The notes under the pieces: generated by a model
Databases searched by the model: none
Seen by the model: only the letters and a program-made list of their open reading frames with translations
Told to the model about the DNA's origin: nothing
Assembly: GCA_900313875.1 (NCBI GenBank)
Contig: OMSY01000001.1
Span: 1 to 10,169, forward strand
DNA length: 10,169 nt
DNA from: an uncultured Actinomycetes bacterium
GTDB taxonomy: Bacteria > Actinomycetota > Coriobacteriia > Coriobacteriales > RUG844
Direction of reading: 5' to 3'
Position numbers and translations under genes: made by a program
Part shown: positions 6,441 through 10,169 of the stretch, piece after piece
Numbering within the stretch: position 1 is the stretch's first letter
Layout: each line of letters starts with the position of its first letter

Positions 6441-7412
6441 TCAGATCACCCTCCCGATCGCGAGCATCAGCAACGCGATGACCGAGACGAAGATAAGGGA
6501 ATCACAGCGGTCGAGAAACCCACCATGTCCGGGAAGCAGGTTGCCGGAATCCTTCACACCGGCACCACGCTTGATGCGGGACTCGACGATGTCGCCGATG
6601 ACCCCACCGACACCGCAGACGATACCTGCGGAGACGGCGAGAGGATACGAGATGCCCTCCACGAAGAAGGGAAGGAGGCACCACACCAGGACAGAGCCCA
6701 CCAGACCGCCCCAGAACCCCTCCCATGACTTCTTGGGTGAGATCTTGGGGGCAAGACGATGCCGTCCGAAACGGCTACCGATGAAATAGGCGAAGGTATC
6801 GTTCACCCAGACCGAGAGAACGACCCCGAAGGCAAGGATGCCGCCCTCGAGACCCGGACGTGCAAGCCGGATGATGAGCAGGCTCGAGAGCATGATGCCG
6901 CAGTAGACCGTCCCGAACAACGTGAGCGCAAGGTCGGTGATACGGGTACGTGGGGAGAAGACATACCAGATGAGCAGCACGATCATGAGGACCGCAGTGA
7001 GCGTCAGCGCATAGAGGAAGCCCCCGAAACGATAGCAGACGGGGATGGCAGCAGCCACGATGATGCCCGCGATGTCGTTGGGTTCCCTGCCATCGATGTG
7101 CATCATACGGCAGAACTCGTAACAGCAGAACGCATTGAGGACGGCGATGAGCACCATCGAGGAGATGGACCCTGCGAACAAGCACGCGGCGACCGTGACG
7201 ATCAGCACGGCACCGGTGATGATACGTGAGATGAGCGTGGTCTTTCCGCCGAAGCCGGCGGGAGACGTATCCTCGCCATCGGTGGACCCCACGGACCCCT
7301 TGGGGTCAGTCGGCTTCCCAGATCTCTCGGGCTTCCTGGGTTCCATGGACTTGCGGTTCGGACGCTTCGAGCCGATGTCCTCCCTGCGTCCCGTCTGTTC
7401 CTGCTGGCTCAT
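6441..7412 (-). CDS. cdsA: Phosphatidate cytidylyltransferase (CDP-diacylglycerol synthase)
   Basis: Integral membrane enzyme making CDP-diacylglycerol from phosphatidic acid and CTP, the branch point for phospholipids. The 323 aa protein has a polar, charged, low-complexity N-terminal tail of about 56 residues rich in Lys, Arg, Pro, Ser and Gly. It is followed by a set of hydrophobic segments (about 60-80, 83-100, 113-127, 132-152, 163-182, 190-212, 234-250, 257-275 and 304-321). VNDTFAYFIGSRFGRHRL (203-220) with SPKKSWEG (225-232), and the family signature from S278 to D304 (SRIKRG, VKDSGNLLPGHGGFLDR), are diagnostic. The ATG at 7410-7412 comes 2 nt after the uppS stop, with no clear Shine-Dalgarno, so initiation probably depends on ribosomes ending uppS. 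An ATG at codon 23 is possible but has no better ribosome site. Confidence 0.95.
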   Translation of the reverse strand: MSQQEQTGRREDIGSKRPNRKSMEPRKPERSGKPTDPKGSVGSTDGEDTSPAGFGGKTTLISRIITGAVLIVTVAACLFAGSISSMVLIAVLNAFCCYEFCRMMHIDGREPNDIAGIIVAAAIPVCYRFGGFLYALTLTAVLMIVLLIWYVFSPRTRITDLALTLFGTVYCGIMLSSLLIIRLARPGLEGGILAFGVVLSVWVNDTFAYFIGSRFGRHRLAPKISPKKSWEGFWGGLVGSVLVWCLLPFFVEGISYPLAVSAGIVCGVGGVIGDIVESRIKRGAGVKDSGNLLPGHGGFLDRCDSLIFVSVIALLMLAIGRVI

Positions 7413-7414
7413 GG

Positions 7415-8191
7415 TCAGACCCGCCCGAACCTGCGATGCCGTCCCTGGTACGAGAGGATGGCCGAGAGCAGCTCATAACGGTCGAAATCCGGCCAGTAGG
7501 TATCGGTGACGTAGATCTCCGAATAGGCTATCTGCCAGAGAAGGAAGTTCGATATCCGGAACTCCCCGCTCGTGCGGATGAGGAGGTCCGGATCCGGCAT
7601 ATCCGCTGTGTAGAGATGCTTCGAGAAGAGGTCCTGGTCGACGAGGTCGGGGTCGAGGTCGCCCTGTCGGACCTCATGGGCGATCGCCTTCGCAGCATCG
7701 ACGATCTCCTGCCGCGAACCGTAGTTGACCGCGATGGCAAGCGTCATGCCATCGTTGCCGGAGGTCCGCTGGACAGCGGCATCGAATATCTCGCGTGTCC
7801 TCTTCGGGAGACGTGAGATGTCACCCAAGGTGACGATGCGGACATGCTCCGCATCGAGTCCGTCGACCTCGGCGCTCATGGTCTTCGCGAACAGGCCCAT
7901 GAGGTCCGCGACCTCGAGGGCGGGACGGTTCCAGTTCTCGGTGGAGAACGAGTAGATGGTGAGGTAACGGACGCCCAGGTCGTTGCAGGCCGTGATCGTC
8001 TCGCGGACGCCCTTGATGCCGGCCTTGTGACCTTCCGTGCGCTTGAGGTTGCGTGCCGTGGCCCAGCGTCCGTTCCCATCCATGATCGCCGCGATATGGA
8101 TAGGAACGTTGTCCGGATCGAGGGATGTCACATCGAGCCCAGCCGGCGGGTTGGGGAACAGCTCCTTGAGTCGGGTCGGGGACAGGTCCAA
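7415..8191 (-). CDS. uppS: Isoprenyl transferase, probable undecaprenyl diphosphate synthase
   Basis: Cis-prenyltransferase that adds isopentenyl units to farnesyl diphosphate to make the C55 carrier used for peptidoglycan and other wall polymers. At 258 aa it is of normal size. HIAAIMDGNGRWA (32-44) holds the catalytic Mg-binding aspartate D38. H55 of EGHKAG, YSFSTENWNRP, the family signature DLLIRTSGEFRISNFLLWQ and the IYVTDTYWPDF segment follow in order. The start is TTG at 8189-8191, exactly 6 nt after a perfect GGAGGT (8198-8203) that lies within the last codons of frr. The next ATG is codon 37, inside the active-site motif, so it cannot be the start. It sits 2 nt after frr and 2 nt before cdsA. 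Chain length (C55 versus shorter) cannot be read from the sequence. Confidence 0.95.
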   Translation of the reverse strand: MDLSPTRLKELFPNPPAGLDVTSLDPDNVPIHIAAIMDGNGRWATARNLKRTEGHKAGIKGVRETITACNDLGVRYLTIYSFSTENWNRPALEVADLMGLFAKTMSAEVDGLDAEHVRIVTLGDISRLPKRTREIFDAAVQRTSGNDGMTLAIAVNYGSRQEIVDAAKAIAHEVRQGDLDPDLVDQDLFSKHLYTADMPDPDLLIRTSGEFRISNFLLWQIAYSEIYVTDTYWPDFDRYELLSAILSYQGRHRRFGRV

Positions 8192-8193
8192 GA

Positions 8194-8754
8194 TCAGACC
8201 TCCATGACCTCGGCTTCTTTGGCCTTGAAGACCTCGTCCACCTGCTCGATGTAGGTGTCGGTGATCTTCTGAAGCTCGTCGAGTGCGCGGTGCATATCGT
8301 CCTCGGAGATGTCACCGGCCTTCTTGGCCTTCTCCAGCTTCGTCTTGGCGTCACGACGGGCATTGCGGATGGAGACACGCGAATCCTCGCTCAGTCCGCG
8401 GCACTGCTTCACGAGCTCCTTCCTGCGCTCCTCGGTCGGAGGCGGGAACGGAAGGCGGATGCAGGTCCCGTCGGAGTTCGGCGTGATGCCGAGATCGGAT
8501 GCGAGGATGGCCTTCTCGATGTCCTTGAGGACCGACTTGTCCCAAGGCTCGATGACGAGAAGATGGGCCTCCGGGGTCTTGATGCCGGCAACCTGGTTGA
8601 TCGGGGTGGCCGTACCGTAGTAGTCGACCGTGATACGCGAGAGCATCGTCGCGCTCGCACGTCCGGTGCGGACGGCACCGAACTCGTTCTCGAGGGCGCT
8701 GATCGCCTTCTCCATTGCGCCAGTGGCCTCTTCAAGTACTGTTGCGGAATCCAT
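8194..8754 (-). CDS. frr: Ribosome recycling factor
   Basis: Cytoplasmic factor that works with EF-G to split post-termination ribosomes. At 186 aa it is the standard length. The three-helix-bundle domain I is visible as the N-terminal helix (about 1-28) ending in VRTGRAS (28-34) and two long C-terminal helices (about 105-183). The small beta domain II lies between, at about 35-104, with YYGTATPINQVA, IEPWDKS and NSDGTCIRLPFP. The PTEERRKELVKQ and VSIRNARRDA blocks (106-117 and 127-136) are typical. The ATG at 8752-8754 follows the pyrH stop by 25 nt and has only a modest GAGG/AGG ribosome site (GAATGAGGTAGGTTC upstream). Confidence 0.98.
   Translation of the reverse strand: MDSATVLEEATGAMEKAISALENEFGAVRTGRASATMLSRITVDYYGTATPINQVAGIKTPEAHLLVIEPWDKSVLKDIEKAILASDLGITPNSDGTCIRLPFPPPTEERRKELVKQCRGLSEDSRVSIRNARRDAKTKLEKAKKAGDISEDDMHRALDELQKITDTYIEQVDEVFKAKEAEVMEV
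8198..8203 (-). promoter_or_regulatory. uppS Shine-Dalgarno inside the frr 3' end
   Basis: A perfect GGAGGT on the minus strand overlaps the last codons of frr and lies 6 nt before the TTG at 8191. It establishes TTG as the uppS start and indicates translational coupling between frr and uppS. Confidence 0.8.
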
Positions 8755-8779
8755 GAACCTACCTCATTCCCTGGGTTCG

Positions 8780-9493
8780 TCAGGAGACGGTCGTCCCGAC
8801 CGTCTCGTCTTCAAGTGCACGTGCGATGTTGCCCTCGACCGTCAGGTTGAAGACGATGATGGGCATATGGTTGTCCATGCAGAGCGAGATCGCCGTCGAG
8901 TCCATCACCTGCAGACCCTTGGAGAGGACATCGATATAGGATATCTTGTCGAACTTCTTCGCATCCGGATTCTTGACAGGGTCGCTGTCGTAGATACCAT
9001 CGACCTTCGTGGCCTTCATGATGCATTCCGCACCGATCTCGCAAGCACGCAAAGCGGCAGTGGTATCCGTGGTGAAGTACGGGTTGCCGGTACCTGCCGC
9101 GAAGATGACCACCCTCCCCTTCTCAAGATGGCGTTCCGCCCTCCGACGGATATAGGTCTCCGCAACCTCCTGCATCGCGATGGCGCTCATGACGCGTGTA
9201 TAGACCCCGGCACGCTCGAGTGACTCCTGGAGGGCAAGTGCATTCATCACCGTCGCGAGCATGCCGATATAATCCGCCTGCGCGCGATCCATGCCCTCGG
9301 CGCTTGCCGCCAACCCACGGAAGATGTTGCCACCACCGACCGTGATGGCGAGCTCGAGCCCCCCATCGACGACTTCCTTGATCTGCCGGGCCAGGGAATC
9401 GAGGACCTTGGGGTCGATACCGTAGCCCGCATCGCCCTGCAGGGCCTCACCGGAAAGCTTCAGCAGGACCCGCTTGTAGAGATAGGCACTCAC
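8780..9493 (-). CDS. pyrH: Uridylate (UMP) kinase
   Basis: Amino-acid-kinase-fold enzyme phosphorylating UMP to UDP. It forms hexamers and is commonly controlled by GTP and UTP in bacteria. It is 237 aa, the usual length. Motifs in order are LLKLSGEAL (10-18), VGGGNIFRG (52-60), [20 protein letters not shown] (67-86), [19 protein letters not shown] (132-150) and [14 protein letters not shown] (159-172). The start is GTG at 9491-9493, placed 6 nt after AGGAGG (9500-9505). The frame stays open to 9577, but that extension would be translated from the terminator stem and has no family similarity. The gene lies 124 nt after tsf across a terminator-like hairpin and leads the downstream run of genes. 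No convincing promoter is visible in the gap, so read-through or an unrecognised promoter is needed. Confidence 0.97.
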   Translation of the reverse strand: MSAYLYKRVLLKLSGEALQGDAGYGIDPKVLDSLARQIKEVVDGGLELAITVGGGNIFRGLAASAEGMDRAQADYIGMLATVMNALALQESLERAGVYTRVMSAIAMQEVAETYIRRRAERHLEKGRVVIFAAGTGNPYFTTDTTAALRACEIGAECIMKATKVDGIYDSDPVKNPDAKKFDKISYIDVLSKGLQVMDSTAISLCMDNHMPIIVFNLTVEGNIARALEDETVGTTVS

Positions 9494-9499
9494 ATCACT

Positions 9500-9505
9500 C
9501 CTCCT
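9500..9505 (-). promoter_or_regulatory. pyrH Shine-Dalgarno
   Basis: AGGAGG on the minus strand lies 6 nt upstream of the GTG at 9493. It fixes the pyrH start there rather than at upstream in-frame ATG codons. Confidence 0.8.
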
Positions 9506-9524
9506 CATCTCCCTTGAACATCTC

Positions 9525-9539
9525 ATCCTTGCTAAGGAT
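9525..9539 (-). repeat. Small perfect inverted repeat in the tsf-pyrH gap
   Basis: ATCCTT-AGC-AAGGAT on the minus strand forms a perfect 6-bp stem with a 3-nt loop. It lies 5 bases after the terminator U-run and about 20 nt before the pyrH Shine-Dalgarno. It has no U-run of its own; it may be an mRNA 5' stem, a processing site or a chance palindrome. Confidence 0.45.
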
Positions 9540-9544
9540 ACAGT

Positions 9545-9579
9545 AAAAATGGACCCTTCCGTGTGGGGAGGGCCCATTT
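9545..9579 (-). terminator. Intrinsic terminator after tsf
   Basis: On the minus strand AAATGGGCCCTCC (9579-9567) pairs with GGAAGGGTCCATTT (9560-9547), with one G-U pair and one bulged A. The pairing is GC-rich and ends in a run of five U (9549-9545). It lies 38 nt after the tsf stop and fits a Rho-independent terminator for the upstream tsf transcript. The U-run is short and partly used in the stem, so termination may be incomplete and allow read-through into pyrH. Confidence 0.75.
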
Positions 9580-9617
9580 CCGGCTCGTATCAGCAAAGAC
9601 GATGGGGAGAAGGTCCT

Positions 9618-10169
9618 CTATGCCTGGGTCTCACCCATCCTGAAGCGGATGAACTGCTTGATCTTGATGTTGTCACCAACCTGCTTGGACACCGTATCAA
9701 GGTACTGCTGGACGGACTTGTCGGAATCCTTGACGAAATCCTGCTCGGTGAGGCAGAACTCCTTGAAGTACTTGTTGAGCCTACCCTGGGCGATCTTCTC
9801 CTGGATGCTCTCGGGCTTGCCGGAAGCGGCAGCCTGGGCGGTGTAGATGCTCATCTCATGCTCGATGATGTCTGCAGGAACGCTATCGCGGTCGACAGCG
9901 ACGGGGTCGGCAGCGGCGACCTGCATGGCGATGTCCTTGGCAGCAGACTTGAACTCTTCGGACTCGGCGGTCGCCTCGTTGTCGAAGGTGAAGTCGACGA
10001 GGACGCCGATCTTTCCCCCGGCATGGATATAGGAGCTCATCGCACCGGTGCCTTCGCGCGTGATGCGGGCGAAGCGGGCGATCTTCATGTTCTCGCCGAA
10101 GATGTGGATAGCCTCGGTGAGGGCCTCGCCGACGGTCTGCTCACCGCAGGGCTTGGTCATGAAGTCATC
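9618..10169 (-). CDS. tsf: Elongation factor Ts, C-terminal part (183 codons; 5' end beyond the window edge)
   Basis: Guanine-nucleotide exchange factor for EF-Tu. The visible part covers the core and C-terminal portion: VGEALTEAIHIFGENMKIARF, then a core subdomain with YIHAGGKIGVLVDF, a long helical section with SVPADIIEHEMSIYTAQA and KPESIQEKIAQGRLNKYFKEF, and the closing segment LTEQDFVKDSDKSVQQYL to QFIRFRMGETQA. The N-terminal UBA-like domain and the TDFV region that contacts EF-Tu lie outside the window. An internal ATG at 10158-10160 is not the start: the frame continues upstream (Asp-Asp-Phe) to the edge and the homologous region is mid-protein. The stop is TAG at 9618-9620, followed by the terminator at 9545-9579. 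rpsB is the expected upstream neighbour. Confidence 0.95.
   Translation of the reverse strand, partial: DDFMTKPCGEQTVGEALTEAIHIFGENMKIARFARITREGTGAMSSYIHAGGKIGVLVDFTFDNEATAESEEFKSAAKDIAMQVAAADPVAVDRDSVPADIIEHEMSIYTAQAAASGKPESIQEKIAQGRLNKYFKEFCLTEQDFVKDSDKSVQQYLDTVSKQVGDNIKIKQFIRFRMGETQA

Noticed and set aside
7294..7307. Perfect inverted repeat GACCCC-TT-GGGGTC
   Set aside because: It lies within the low-complexity N-terminal codons of cdsA, has only a 2-nt loop and no U-run, and is best explained by proline/glycine-rich GC-rich coding sequence.
9494..9577. 28-residue N-terminal extension of PyrH
   Set aside because: It would be encoded by the terminator stem and the ribosome site, and resembles nothing in the UMP kinase family. 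GTG at 9493 has an ideal Shine-Dalgarno.

Overview
The window is a compact, high-GC stretch of bacterial chromosome in which every supported gene lies on the minus strand. Read in the direction of transcription (right to left) the order is tsf (3' part), pyrH, frr, uppS, cdsA, dxr, rseP, ispG, proS, ileS (5' part). This is the widespread bacterial cluster linking translation factors, UMP kinase, undecaprenyl diphosphate synthesis, CDP-diacylglycerol synthesis, the MEP isoprenoid pathway and a site-2 protease. The high GC, the frequent GTG and TTG starts, a bacterial-type ProRS carrying an editing domain, and the order uppS-cdsA-dxr-rseP-ispG-proS suggest a Coriobacteriia-like actinobacterium (Atopobium/Olsenella/Collinsella relatives). 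That placement is inference; no 16S or other marker is present.

Layout: (1) 9618-10169, C-terminal part of EF-Ts, followed by an intrinsic-terminator-like hairpin (9545-9579) and a second small hairpin (9525-9539). (2) 3950-9493, a tight run pyrH-frr-uppS-cdsA-dxr-rseP, with gaps of 2-3 nt between frr, uppS, cdsA and dxr, 25 nt between pyrH and frr, and 52 nt between dxr and rseP. Several ribosome binding sites sit inside the preceding gene, which implies coupled translation. (3) 2851-3948, ispG, one base after the rseP stop. (4) 2715-2850, a 136-nt gap whose right-to-left transcript can fold so that the proS Shine-Dalgarno is fully paired. (5) 975-2714, proS. (6) 1-927, the first 309 codons of ileS, cut by the window edge.

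Functional theme: tsf, frr, proS and ileS serve translation. Dxr and IspG are MEP-pathway enzymes that supply the isoprenoid precursors used by UppS to make the undecaprenyl carrier for the cell wall. CdsA supplies CDP-diacylglycerol for phospholipids. PyrH supplies UDP for RNA and, through UTP, for sugar nucleotides. RseP acts in the membrane. I see no mobile element, CRISPR array, tRNA/rRNA, toxin or defence gene, and no gene-free stretch over 300 bases.

The genes themselves are ordinary housekeeping genes and I do not think the window holds an undescribed multi-gene system. The points most worth a second look are the proS leader with its 9-bp anti-Shine-Dalgarno pairing, a helix-turn-helix-like insert in the cytoplasmic loop of RseP, a 7-residue insertion in IspG, and the dense use of non-ATG starts.
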